A stretch of 64,000 nt of DNA, from the NCBI GenBank assembly GCA_950097015.1, contig CATNEN010000032.1:620001-684000 (forward strand). Direction: 5' to 3'. Below, piece after piece: positions 27,301 through 40,641 of this stretch. The position numbers and the translations under genes are program-made. The first letter of the stretch is position 1; every line of letters starts with the position of its first letter. The DNA is from Macrostomum hystrix. Lineage: Eukaryota; Platyhelminthes; Macrostomidae. Under the pieces are notes generated by a model. It saw only the letters and a program-made list of their open reading frames with translations, made no database searches and had not been told where the DNA came from.

Positions 27301-30300
27301 AAAGCTAGGCTGGAGGAGGATAAATTTATGCTAGCCACAATCTCCGTCCCGATCTGGGCCTGTCGCACGCTGCGCTGCACCCGGAGGCGCCGCGCGGTTA
27401 TTCCACGAAATCGGATGGGCGCCAGCGGAGCGGAAAAATGATCCGCCAAAATCTCCTACCGCGTTTTGCCCCTGTCACCTCGTATTCGAGCTGTGACTGA
27501 TTGAGTTCGATTTCCCAAAGCGTTTCCTTTCACTCCGAGAGTTATAAACCGCATTCGCCTCGAAGCTTCAAGAGGTTTCGCAAGTTTATTTGTCAATTAA
27601 AAGACGAAATTGCTCAGGAATAAGCAGATTTTTGCAGCTTAGCTCAATCCGAAGCTGTGACCAGCTTTAATCAAAACCCCCATCATATTTGAGCAAGTCT
27701 GACTCTAATGTCCCATGTCCGGTGGTGAGTGGAACAGCGGTCTAAAGTGTTTGCCTCTCGCACCAAGGGCCCTGAGCTCTATCTATTCCACGGCGAGGTC
27801 ACATTTATTTGGGGTGCAGCCGCGGAAAGAAGGCTTGGGTGATTTTCGTGCATTTTAAGCCCATGAGGGCCAACCTCCAAGGCAGTGTGAATGTACACTG
27901 CCTGAAGATGATTATTGTCAGGGCAGATGTACACACCTGTGCTCAGGAGTCAGTGGAATAGGCAGAATTGCCTCCTCGCTGGTTGCGGGTCTAGTGTCAC
28001 CAAATGATGTGCCATCGCCCGCAGCCCTCCTGCAAATATTTCTAGCATAAGTTTTGTGGATAAGGTGGAACTATGCTTGCTTCTTGGTCTAGACAAGCAT
28101 CCTCACTCACTCACACCGAAATTCTAGATCTTGTCGGTCTATTGAATTTATCCCAGCAACAGACCATATCTTTTAATGACACTCGAAAAGACGAACGACT
28201 AGGGTATCAAGCTCGTATTCCTCGCCCAGTAGTCGACTGTTTCCAAGCAGTTTCTAGGGCCTTGGCCTCCTATTATCTTAGTTTTGTCACTTCACAATTG
28301 CTAGAAGAGGAACAGAATGAAAGGGAGAGTTAGTGGTGAGCTTCGTGACAAGAGGTTGAGGGCTGGGCCAAGTAAAGATGATTGACACACACATTCGCTT
28401 TTTGACCTGCGGTTCAAGAACCACCTTCAGCTCAACGAATGACTGATTTTCGATGTCTATGCAATTCATTGTCAAGCTTGTATCCGGCCGGTCGTAGGAT
28501 CGGTTTGTTGTGACTCCTAGTTCATACTGGCTATTGTTCTAGACCACGGACGATTTACAATAGAACAGCGATACCAAGTAACATTGTTCGAGGGTTCAGA
28601 TCATGCTGTTTATCCAATTTTCGACGCAACCCTCCGTCAGCATGTCCCTGAATAGACGCTACCCTCCGTCAGTACGTTCCTGAATGGACGCTACCCTCCG
28701 TCAGCAGGTCCTTGAATCAAATTCCGTCAGTACGTCCCTGAATAGACGCTACCCTCCGTCAGTATGTCCCTGAATAGACGCTACCCTCCGTCAGCAGGTC
28801 CTTGAATCAAATTCCGTCAGTACGTCCCTGAATAGACGCTACCCTCCGTCAGTACGTCCCTGAATAGACGCTACCCTCCGTCAGTACGTCCCTGAATGGA
28901 CGCTACCCTCCGTGAGCACGTCCTTGAATCAACCTCCGTCAGTTCGCCCCTGAATCAGCGCTACCCTCTGTCAGTCCCTGAATGTACCATACCCCCAATA
29001 AGTTCCTCTGTGGTATAGTTTATTGTATGGCTGTTATTCGTGTCAAATAGTTTGGGTGGGAGGCACAGCTCGGGGTGTGACATCATATCATAAGCTGCTG
29101 AATTACAAACCGATAAAAACGAATCGCCGCCCATTTCGCACAGAATTTGACCGCCCATGGATTGTCACAGGGCACCTGAAACCCGCGTGAGCTGGTCAAT
29201 TAGTGTGCTCAGAGGGGGGTCGAGTGCGTTAACAACCCACATCGGGCCGTCTCGCTGTGCCTAACTGGCTCTCCAAGCAGCAAGCAACAGTCGGCCACTA
29301 CAGGCCGTCATTTTGCTGGCATTGTACCAGATCAGAGAGACTCAAAGACTTCAAGAGACTGAAAATAGGTCTGACGCAACAATTGATGCAAAAGATTACA
29401 GGCGACCAATTAAGGACTGCTTCACGCTTGAGAACTAGGGTGTAGCTCACCTCGATTCAAAACAGTTATAGCTCTGTTTAAAAAATTTCATGCTGTGAAC
29501 TCGAATGCTTAAATATTTCATGTTTCTGTCTCCCTCTCACTGTCTCTCATGATCTCTCATCTCCCTCCCTCATCCGCATCTCTCATCTCCATCTCTCGTC
29601 TCTCATCTCCCTCTATCAGAGTCTCGCAGACAATGGGTGTCTTGACACTAAGGCCGCAGACAGTTTACAACACAATTCTTCATTCCATTCCTCACCTCTG
29701 ACCCGGCCTTGCCAGCAGATTTCTAATCGTTCAGCACAGCCAAGAATCCATCGGAAATAGCAGGTGGTGGCACAGGCTAACCGCGCCAGCATTACCAATA
29801 GCAGATGTCAGTCAGCTGGTCATGGGAGTCAGCCATGGAATCCGTGTTCTGTTTTATTGGCCAAATTTAAGAAGCGATTTAGAATCGCAACAGTAATTGT
29901 GCTTCACTGGTTGACCGAATGCCTTTTAGCTGCTGATGGTGACCCACTGGGGCACTGACCAGCCTAAAAGCAATTAGTGGTACGCAATCACCGAATACTT
30001 GCGAGGGAGACGTGTTTGGATAAACTTGACCTGCAATCCGTTTCCCAAGGCCATTGCTCTTGGATCATGACCCTCTGATTCTCAGTGTCTCTGATTCTCA
30101 GTGCCCCTGATTCTCAGTGCCTCTGATTCTCAGCGTCTCTGATTCTCAGTGTCTCTGATTCTCAGTGCCTCTGATTCTCAGTGTCTCTGATTCTCAGTGT
30201 CTCTGATTCTCAGTGTCTCTGATTCTCAGTGTCTCTGATTCTCAGTGTCTCTGATTCTCAGTGTCTCTGATTCTCAGTGTCCCTGATTCTCAGTGTCTCT

Positions 30301-33300
30301 GATTCTCAGTGTCCCTGATTCTCAGTGTCTCTGATTCTCAGTGTCCCTGATTCTCAGTGTCTCTGATTCTCAGTGTCTCTGATTCTCAGTGCCTCTGATT
30401 CTCAGCGTCTCTGATTCTCAGTGTCTCTGATTCTCAGTGTCTCTGATTCTCAGTGTCTCTGATTCTCAGTGTCTCTGATTCTCAGTGTCTCTGATTCTCA
30501 GTGTCTCTGATTCTCAGTGTCTCTGATTCTCAGTGTCTCTGATTCTCAGTGTCTCTGATTCTCAGTGTCTCTGATTCTCAGTGTCTCTGATTCTCAGTGT
30601 CTCTGATTCTCAGTGTCTCTGATTCTCAGTGTCTCTGATTCTCAGTGTCTCTGATTCTCAGTGTCTCTGATTCTCAGTGTCTCTGATTCTCAGTGTCTCC
30701 TAGTCTGTCAAGTTCTCGCATTCTCGTGTAACGAAAAAGAATAAAACCAGAGCTCTTAATTTAATTGAGACAAATATGATTGGCTGGGACAGAGGAGGGG
30801 GTAAACAGAGCGTAGAAAAAAAACAGGGAGGAAGAAAACTACAGGTTTAATTGCGATCGATAATTAATGGGGGAGAGAATTCAGGGTGAGACCAGACTGG
30901 AGAAGGGCCATGGACTAGACATATGTGCTATAGTTAGTAAAAGAAGGGTGCACAGCAATTATAACATTGACTGACCAAATAAATAAATGGACAATAACTA
31001 AATTTCTGCGAAATCTCTTTTCACTAAATATCAAAGATTTATTTAGACCGATCCGATTGAAATCCTGGCTCAGATTTTTTCGTGCACTAATAGGCATTCC
31101 ATGTCCGGCCCAAGCCACACCCTCAACTGGCCCTGGGGACATATGGCTGTTGACAGCCTTCTCAAACCAGACCCGAATTCTCCAGATTTCCCGGGGCTCC
31201 GAGAACTAACTCGTCCCATTCAGAATTCTTCACCAGCTTTTCATCCTAAAGTCCTTTTCCCAAAAATTCCCATGGGGACTATGGGCTCTCGGAGGTCAAA
31301 GTCGAGAATGGGACTTGAAAATACGCGGCCCATTGTCTCCGCCCTGGAGTGGATGAGCCAAGTGCAGACTCCACTGCAGATTAAGAAAATTTTCGGCGCA
31401 AAAAATATTTTCTATTTTTTTCCCTACTATTTTATTTAGTCCCTGCAAAATAATTGGGGGGGAATGCGAACTTGCTAATGGACTCACGAGCCCAGCCACC
31501 AGCCAGCCGTGTGCAAAGATGAGATACGACGGGAGACGCTGGGAGCAGGCAGCGGCGAGAATCCCATGGCTCCGAGCTAAAATGCAAAATTTATTACCCC
31601 CATCTTTCTGGCTGCCCAGTTTGCTGGATTTGCTCCGCTACGTTGTTTTTCTGGCTCGCAGCTGCTTTCCATACTCGGCTAATCTGCAAATTTGACGAAT
31701 GGACTGGGGAGAATTTCCTAGGGCATTGCGGGGAAGTAAGACGTCGGCGGCGGGACTCCCTGAATCCCAAAGTGCCAAATATTGTTATAATGTTCTTTTT
31801 GTGCGAAACGCTAGTGTAGAAACCATCCTAGCACTCGAAGTACCTCGCGATTCACTGAAATCCTCAATCGCTGATATCCCTATTCACTAATATCCCCATT
31901 CACTGAAATCCCAATTCACTAAAATCACGAAGAACTAATGTTTCAGACATCAGGCAATTGAAAGTTGAAACTGATTAGTTTTTCAACCTCCTGCCCCACT
32001 GCAGCCCAATACTGCCAGGTGCATGGCAAGGCCTCGTTAGAAATCTGCCGCGAGCATCTCAAGAATCTGCCAGCGATTGAGAACACCTTCAACTGCTTCT
32101 GCCCGGCAACCATCGACACCAGCAGCAACTACAATCGCTGCATGAGCATCTGGCGGTTCATCTTTGAGCACGCCTGCCTTCACGACCCGCCTAGGAGGGC
32201 GCCGCAGTCGCCGCAGCTGCCGCCGCCGCAGCCGCCGCCGCCACAACCACCACAGCCGCCAAAACAGCCTGACAATCAAGGTCAGTGCCAATTTGATCTT
32301 TCCTGGAATGAGAATTCAGGACAGTCGTCAATTTTTTTAGCAGTAATCAAAGGATTTAAGAAATAGATAGAAGTCGTGATTAGGATTAATCAATGCATGC
32401 CTTCACTCAAAGGCTAATTACTCGCAGCTTTGTGACTTGGCTAACACAACCAACTGGAGTGCTAATCTTATGCAAATGAAATAGTGAAAGCTGGTGAAAA
32501 TGACGCAATCAAAGCCTCGGACTCAGCTTGGGGGGGGGAAGTTGTGCACCTCTGAGCTCTGAGTCTTGAGCAGTTAATGAGCTCGGTGTGAGCTGCGTGA
32601 CCCGCTTAATTGGTTCAGCCTTTCAATCCCAACTCAACTCGAACGGTTGATGATCGATCGATTGCCGAGTAAAAAAACACTATTCTCCTCTCCATTCTGT
32701 CCCAATTTATTCCCTTTGTATTTCCAGATAATGATCTTTCGGCTGAGTAGCAGAGATGACGGAGACTGAAAATCGATCAGCTTTTTCGTCTGCTGCAGGG
32801 TTCCTTTCTATTATAGCTTGCGAAAAGCAACGAGACAGCATGAAAGAGACTGTCTTTAATTTCTTATCGGTTCAGCTAGAATGAAATATTCAGCTTAACA
32901 ATGAGTGTCTTCTGTACTGCTGTACAGTTTCCCCTGGGGGCGGGATGGAGGTCACTTTGCAAATTGGTGCTGGATGAAGAGAGAGCGCAGCTGACTGACA
33001 GCTCGCTCTGCATGGCCATAGCACGTCTTATTTTCACTTTTTAAGTTTGAACAGGCGCGCACCTCTCCTAGCTGCTGGTTCAGTCTATTTCCATGGCTTC
33101 GAGGCCCGGCCTAGCCTGCCAATTAATTTAATGGGCCTAAGCGATGGGATGACAGGAATAGTGTGCCTTTTTGACGGCCTGAAACTCACGACTGCTTTGA
33201 AAGTTAAGTATTTCCTTCTGTGTTATTTAGACGAGACAGAAACTGAAAGTGACACAGGATAGGGATATTTGGGCAATATAAGACAGGGGAACGATGAGAC

Positions 33301-36300
33301 AGCCCGGGAAAGATGTGACATTGGAGAGATGACACAGGGAGAGATGAGACATTTGAGAGATGACACAGGGGAGAGATGAGACATTGGAGAGATGACACAG
33401 GGGAGAGATAAGACATTGGAGAGATGACACAGGGGAGAGATGACACATTGGAGGGATGAGACAGAGGAGAGATGAGACATTGGAGAGATGACACTGGGGA
33501 GAGATGAGACATTTGAGAGATGACACAGGGGAGAGATGAGACAGGGGTGGGATGACACAGGGGAACGATGAGACAGGGGTGGGATGACACAGGGGAAGGA
33601 TGACACATTGGAGGGATGAGACAGAGGAGAGATGAGACATTGGAGAGATGACACAGGGGAGAGATGAGACAGGGGTGGGATGACACAGGGGAAGGATGAC
33701 ACATTGGAGGGGTGAGACAGAGGAGAGATGAGACATTGGAGAGATGACACAGGGGAGAGATGAGACAGGGGTGGGATGACACAGGGGAAGGATGACACAT
33801 TGGAGGGATGAGACAGAGGAGAGATGAGACATTGGAGAGATGACACAGGGGAGAGATGAGACATTGGAGAGATGACACAGGGGAGAGATAAGACAGGGGT
33901 GGGATGACACAGGGGAGGGATGACACAGTGGAGGGATGAGACAGGAGAGAGATGAGACAGGGGAGAGATGAGACACGGGAGAGATTCGACAGGGGAGAGA
34001 TGAGACATTGGAGAGATGACACAGGGGAGAGATGACACAAGGGAGAGATGACACAAGGGAGAGATAACAGAGGAAAGATGAGACAGGGGAGAGATGACAC
34101 AGGGGAGAGATGAAGCAGAGGGGAGATAAGACAGGGGAGAGATGAGGAAGCGGAGAGATGACACTGGGGAGAGATGAGACATTGGAGAGATGACACAGGG
34201 GAGATAAGACAGGGGAGAGATGAGGAAGCGGAGAGATGAGATAGAGGAGAGGTAAGGAGAAAACTAGTGAATCGAGAGTGTGAGAGAGGGAGAGAAGGGA
34301 GAGCGGCTAGCAAGCTAGCTGTGTACTGAAGCGGGCCTAATTGCATGGAAACTACCGCGGCTTGCCTGGCAAATCAAGGCCAATGTAAAAGACCTAAAAG
34401 TGGCATCAGCTTGAAAGCGTCTCGCCCCAGTTTGAGTCGGTCTCCGTGTGAGCAGCTGAAGAGCTGATGAGTGGCAGTGAGGCTGAAGTGGCGGCGCAGG
34501 TGCTGAGCTAGCGAGCGGAATCGCAGCAACCCCGGCTTCGTTCGATGTCGCCTTGGTGCTGCTGTATGCTTGCAGCTTCCTACGATGGTTTTCCCTTTTT
34601 AACAAAAAGGGCTTTCCACTCAGAGTCACCTGAAGCGGTAAAAAAGCAACTTAAAAATGAGCAGAGATGCTTAGAGACTGTTCTGCGCATTAGGCGGCAA
34701 TTTCTTATGCATTAAAGTTTCATTCTGCATTCAATAAGTGAGTAAAAGTGAAATGTGAATTTTATTACTTTTTTATCGCAAGCGCCACGAGCCTTGAGCG
34801 ACTGGTTTTGGAGCTACCTGAGGACTGGGGTGGAGCTACCTGAGGACTGGGTTTGGAGCTACCTGAGGACTGGGGTGGAGCTACCTGAGGACTGGGGTGG
34901 AGCTACCTGAGGACTGGGTTTGGAGCTACCTGAGGACTGGGGTGGAGCTACCTGAGGACTGGGGTGGAGCTACCTGAGGACTGGGGTGGAGCTACCTGAG
35001 GACTGGGGTGGAGCTACCTGAGGACTGGGGTGGAGCTACCTGAGGACTGGGGTGGAGCTACCTGAGGACTGGGGTGGAGCTACCTGAGGACTGGGTTTGG
35101 AGCTACCTGAGGACTGGGGTGGAGCTACCTGAGGACTGGGGTGGAGCTACCTGAGCACTGGGATGGAGCTACCTGAGGACTGGGGTGGAGCTACCTGAGG
35201 ACTGGGATGGAGCTACCTGAGGACTGGGTTTGGAGCTACCTGAGGACTGGGGTGGAGCTACCTGAGGACTGGGGTGGAGCTACCTGAGGACTGGGGTGGA
35301 GCTACCTGAGGACTGGGGTGGAGCTACCTGAGGACTGGGGTGGAGCTACCTGAGCACTGGGATGGAGCTACCTGAGGACTGGGGTGGAGCTACCTGAGGA
35401 CTGGGATGGAGCTACCTGAGGACTGGGTTTGGAGCTACCTGAGGACTGGGGTGGAGCTACCTGAGGACTGGGGTGGAGCTACCTGAGGACTGGGGTGGAG
35501 CTACCTGAGGACTGGGGTGGAGCTACCTGAGGACTGGGGTGGAGCTACCTGAGGACTGGGGTGGAGCTACCTGAGGACTGGGGTGGAGCTACCTGAGGAC
35601 TGGGGTGGAGCTACCTGAGGACTGGGGTGGAGCTACCTGAGCACTGGGATGGAGCTACCTGAGGACTGGGGTGGAGCTACCTGAGGACTGGGATGGAGCT
35701 ACCTGAGGACTGGGTTTGGAGCTACCTGAGGACTGGGGTGGAGCTACCTGAGGACTGGGGTGGAGCTACCTGAGGACTGGGGTGGAGCTACCTGAGGACT
35801 GGGGTGGAGCTACCTGAGGACTGGGGTGGAGCTACCTGAGGACTGGGGTGGAGCTACCTGAGGACTGGGGTGGAGCTACCTGAGGACTAGGGTGGAGCTA
35901 CCTGAGGACTGGGGTGGAGCTACCTGAGGACTGGGGTGGAGCTACCTGAGGACTGGGATGGAGCTACCTGAGGACTGGGGTGGAGCTACCTGAGGACTGG
36001 GATGGAGCTACCTGAGGACTGGGTTTGGAGCTACCTGAGGACTGGGGTGGAGCTACCTGAGGACTGGGGTGGAGCTACCTGAGGACTGGGGTGGAGCTAC
36101 CTGAGGACTGGGGTGGAGCTACCTGAGGACTGGGGTGGAGCTACCTGAGGACTGGGTTTGGAGCTACCTGAGGACTGGGGTGGAGCTACCTGAGGACTGG
36201 GTTTGGAGCTACCTGAGGACTGGGGTGGAGCTACCTGAGGACTGGGGTGGAGCTACCTGAGGACTGGGGTGGAGCTACCTGAGGTGTTCAATTGAGCAAC

Positions 36301-39300
36301 CCTTTCTTGGGTGTGTCAGAAGAGGATAAATGAAGCTGATCGTTAAACCGTTCTGACTAGCACAGCATAGCATTTTTGGACTCGTAAGAGAATCGAAACG
36401 TGCTAATTAAGCCTCATTAATTATAGATCTTAGACTTGAACTGTCAATCAAGTTTGACAGATCGAAGGATTAGAAGGAAGGAAGCTACGTTAATCTTTTT
36501 GAAACCATGAACTCGCTTGAATATGAATAAAGTAACATCACGGCAATAAATTTGCTCTGTTGCCTGCTATAGGTACCTGTTTTACCCACGGACTACTCAA
36601 GTAGACTATCTACTAGTGGTCCTTGATTTTACCTGCAGTGTATTAGCACTACAAGGCAGTTCGTTAAAACTATTAGTACAGTCGCATTGCGGCCGGTAAT
36701 AAATTTGGAAACATCAACACTAGACTAGAAAAGGGAGACAGGGAAAATATCACGGTGGAAGCAGACAAAGGGATGAGGAATGCCTCGGCCTGGCAACCAC
36801 AAATTGCTTTTTTCTGCTGCTTCCCTGGAGACAGCAAAACCTATGACAAACGATGCCTCCCAGTCGAAGGGGGCTCCACGGCAGTCGAATTGCTTTTAGT
36901 TTTCAGTGGCCCGTTGTTTAGGAAAACTGAAATTTTACAACTAGCAGGCCGACTGTTTTTATTCGAAAAGGCTTCAATACAGAATTTCGGACTATTTAGA
37001 GATGGGATCTGAGACTTAGATTGGGGATGAGATTCAGTCAGAAGGGGAGATGGGATCAGAGACTGAGATTGGGGATGAGATTCAGTCAGAAGGGGAGATG
37101 GGATTAGAGACTGAGATTGTGTTGTGCATTAAAAAATCATTTGAAGTGAAATTTGCACGGTTTTTCGACGAAAGTAAAGCGTTCAAAATTAGTTTTCTAC
37201 TGGCTTCGCTTGCCATAAAAAACAAGCATTACGTAATCAGTCCCGATAGGAAATAGCTTGTTATGTTAGTTTCAAAAACACTTTCTACTAATTACAGCTC
37301 TTAAAGTGGTCGCAACCAATTTTACTCTTATCGATTTTTTTACTCGCCAGTAAATTGACTACTTAAGATCCGTTTCTCCCTTCTTTAAAAACTTAAAACT
37401 GGTTAACTTAAAACTAAAAATTTAGAAACTTAGAATTTAAAACTGGTAAATTCGGTAGAAAGATCTTTAGTACTCTACTGTAGCTATAGTATGCTTCAAA
37501 GTCTCACTTTTCATCTGCTTTTAATAAACCTTGGCTTGAGTTTTCGCAGATTTTTAAGTACGAGATAGAAGTAGTCCAAACTAAAAAAAGATTACTAGTC
37601 AGATTCTTACTCGCAATATTTATACGTAAGGTATAATAAAGTGGAGAAAATAAAAATAAAAATAAAAATAAAATAATTTGTTGAAATGAAAAAATTCAAT
37701 TTAAGTCGCAGATTGAATTAAAAAAATCTTTGTTTACAGCAATGCTAATTATACTATATAATAATAATTATTATTATAATAATTGTAATAATTATACTAT
37801 ACTATAATACAATTTTGTTTAAGCTGATTATTTTATCAGAAACCGAATAAATACTTGCTTAAGCTCATAACCTCTAATTTGTTTTTAAAAAGTTCCTGAA
37901 ATTATAATCAATAGTTAAAATATAATTAGAAAGTAGAGATTTACTATAAAAAATTAGGAATTAAATATAAAAAAATTAATTACATCTGTTAATTAATATA
38001 AAAATAAGAGAATAACAATAATATCCTTAATTTGTAACTGCAATTAGCTCTTTTTAATTAAAGAAATAAATTATTACACAGTTCTTGCTTTTTAAAATAA
38101 TTTTTTAAATAACTATTCTTGCAAAAAATCCTTGATTATCTATGCAGAAACCCTGGCAGTTGCTACCACTCAGTCGGCATCATCGTCCTCCGCGGTCGGC
38201 GCTAGCTCCGGCGGCCTTCCGCTACCAATCGCGGGACCTCCGGCCGATGACGGCCGCGGTGGCGACTGTTTGTCCCGTCACACCGCCTGCCTCGACAGAG
38301 GCGTCTGCCGCGGCCATGCGGACAGTTTTCGAAGCAACTGCGTTCCGGTGGGCGATCCGTCCCGCGACTGCCAGCCCAGCCGAGCCGCCTGCTTGGCAGC
38401 CTACGAAGGCCTGCGACACAACGGCCTGATCCCCTGCACCTGCCTGAACCGCAGCGAAGGCACCACTGAGAGGCTCCAGTGCGACACCGTCAGGGCCTTC
38501 TACCAGGGCAACGCTTGCCTCAGTGAGTGCCGGCGGCTGGAAGATTTTTAGGTTTTGTATCACAGTGGCTTCGGAGAGATGGCTTCGGTTAGAAATGGCT
38601 TCGGACTGACTGGGGGTCGTGAGTTCGAATCTTCGAATCCAGGAAAGAATCCAGGGCTTCACTTCATTCAGCTGCAAGATTCGTGACAGCATTTAGCTAG
38701 GGTGGAAATCTATGTCGGTGTGGCGGCCTCCTAAGTCCACGGACTAAACATCTGTACACATTTTATCTAAGATATTTAATTGGACGATTTTTATTTTCAG
38801 GATTCTTTAACGACGCCTACAACAATGGCCTGGTTCCGTTGCGACCAAGAGAGGAGCTTGACCGAGTGGACTTGGAGGAGTCGCTGTCTCCATCGCTGGC
38901 AAATCCGTCACCAGCAGCACCAGGGGCCACCGCGCCCTTGCCGCCAGTTTATGACCCTATAAAGCGTAAGATTGCGTTGCTAGCCTGGGGTTGGGGCGTG
39001 CTCGGCATAGAAAAGACAAAATCTTAGTATTGGGTGATATTGTATAGGCAGGCTAATTAAAATCCTGCGAAGCGAGGAAAGAAAAGAGCGTAAAAAAATT
39101 GAACAGACCTATCAGAATCGAGGAAAGGGAAGAGAGTGAAAACTAGGAACAGTCCAATCAGAATCCTTGAACAGGAAGATTTTAACCAATATGAATCGAG
39201 GCAACAAAAAGTCGCCTAACTCGAACTGCAGCCGCAAACTGTTTCAACGTCTACCGCGGCTGCGCTCGCCATTACAACTGTCTTCAGCGCTACACAGCGC

Positions 39301-40610
39301 TGCGCGAAGCTTGCGAATGGCGCAACGGAGTTTGCGTCAATTACAGCTTCTGCCTGGCCCAACTGGAGGCATTCTACAGCTACGCTGACACCTTCGCCAA
39401 GGATGCCGCCACTTGCCAGTGCCCGGCTGACGACATTGACTGTCGCCAGCAGCTGGAGGCGTTCCAGCCGCGCTGCGCCTACGAAGTGATGAAGCCTGGC
39501 GGCCGGTCCTGCCTTCAACTGTTCGAGGAATGCCAGGAGAGCCACTCCTGCCTGGCCAAGTACACTCACTACAGCCGCATCTGCAGCGCGGACACGTGCA
39601 CAGCCCAGCCAATCGAGTGCCAGCTCGTCCGACGTCTGCTGCTGGGCACAATCCTCACTCAGCGCTGCTCTTGCAGCCACAGCTCCGACGCCCAGCTGAG
39701 CTCGGAGAAGATGCGCGAAGTGTGCAATCGAATGCGCACGGCGCTGTCCAAGCCGAAGTGTCTGCGTGAGTGCTTTTCGATATAAAAAAACAACCAAAGT
39801 AACATTGAACTCGGGGAAAATCACATTGAAATTCGCCTCTCGCATTGCCGGACAGGCTCCGAGACTCACTTGCCTGTAACTGGCGTCTCTGGCGTCAGCG
39901 TATGCGGACGTCAGCGTAGACACGGCCTGCCAGAAGCCCAGCCGCTCCTGCTGGAACGGCTGGCGGGCATCAGCGGAGGCAACACATCGATGATGTGCGA
40001 CCGGTTGTGCCTCTGCACTGAGGACCGCGGCGGCAGCAGCGATGTCACGGACTGCGGGCCCTGCATCCAGACTTTGCCGCCCAGCCAGACGGACGCTCAG
40101 TGCTCGGACAGTCGTCTGCAGCGACAACCTGCCGGCGGGCCAGCCGGCTGCGAGTGCTCGGAGCTCGGCGAGCTAGTCTGCCCGCCTCGACCCGGGCCTG
40201 CTCATCCGCCAGGACTTTACCTGGGCCTCGGAGGCAGCCGCGCCCGACTAGCTGCTCTCCGCGCCGCAGGAGTTCGAACCCCATCAGACTGGGGGCGCGT
40301 CCTCACCGAGGCGCTCCGCCGGATTGTCGGCGTCGATGTCTGCGTTCTGGATGCAGTCAAACAGCCCGGCGACAACGGTGACGTTCTGGCGCGCCTTCGA
40401 GACTCATTTAACGCTGGCGGCGTCGGCGGTGGCGCCGTCGACTTCTGCGTTCGACACCTGCGGCTCCTGGCCTCTCTGGTGGTCGGTCGGGCAACTGCCG
40501 TGTCGCTGGCACCGGAGCTGGCTCACCTTCGAGCCGCTCTTCTCGTTCCCGTCGGCCTGGCCTCTGGCGATGGCAGCTCAACGCAAATGTCACCGTCGCG
40601 TTGGTTTCAG

Positions 40611-40641
<31 letters not shown>

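Noticed and set aside
28073-28333. 86-codon frame just after the family 1 SINE
   Set aside because: It looks mildly protein-like but has no splice sites, no family resemblance, and lies in a receptor intron.
33204-34346. Minus-strand Ser/Pro/Cys/His frames up to 380 codons
   Set aside because: Translations of the 15-16-bp minisatellite inside the GFR-like intron.
39216-40127. 303-codon minus-strand frame
   Set aside because: It lies antisense to the cysteine-rich exon, whose domain pattern and splice sites clearly define the plus strand as coding. The frame is Ala/Arg/Val-rich, typical of a GC shadow.
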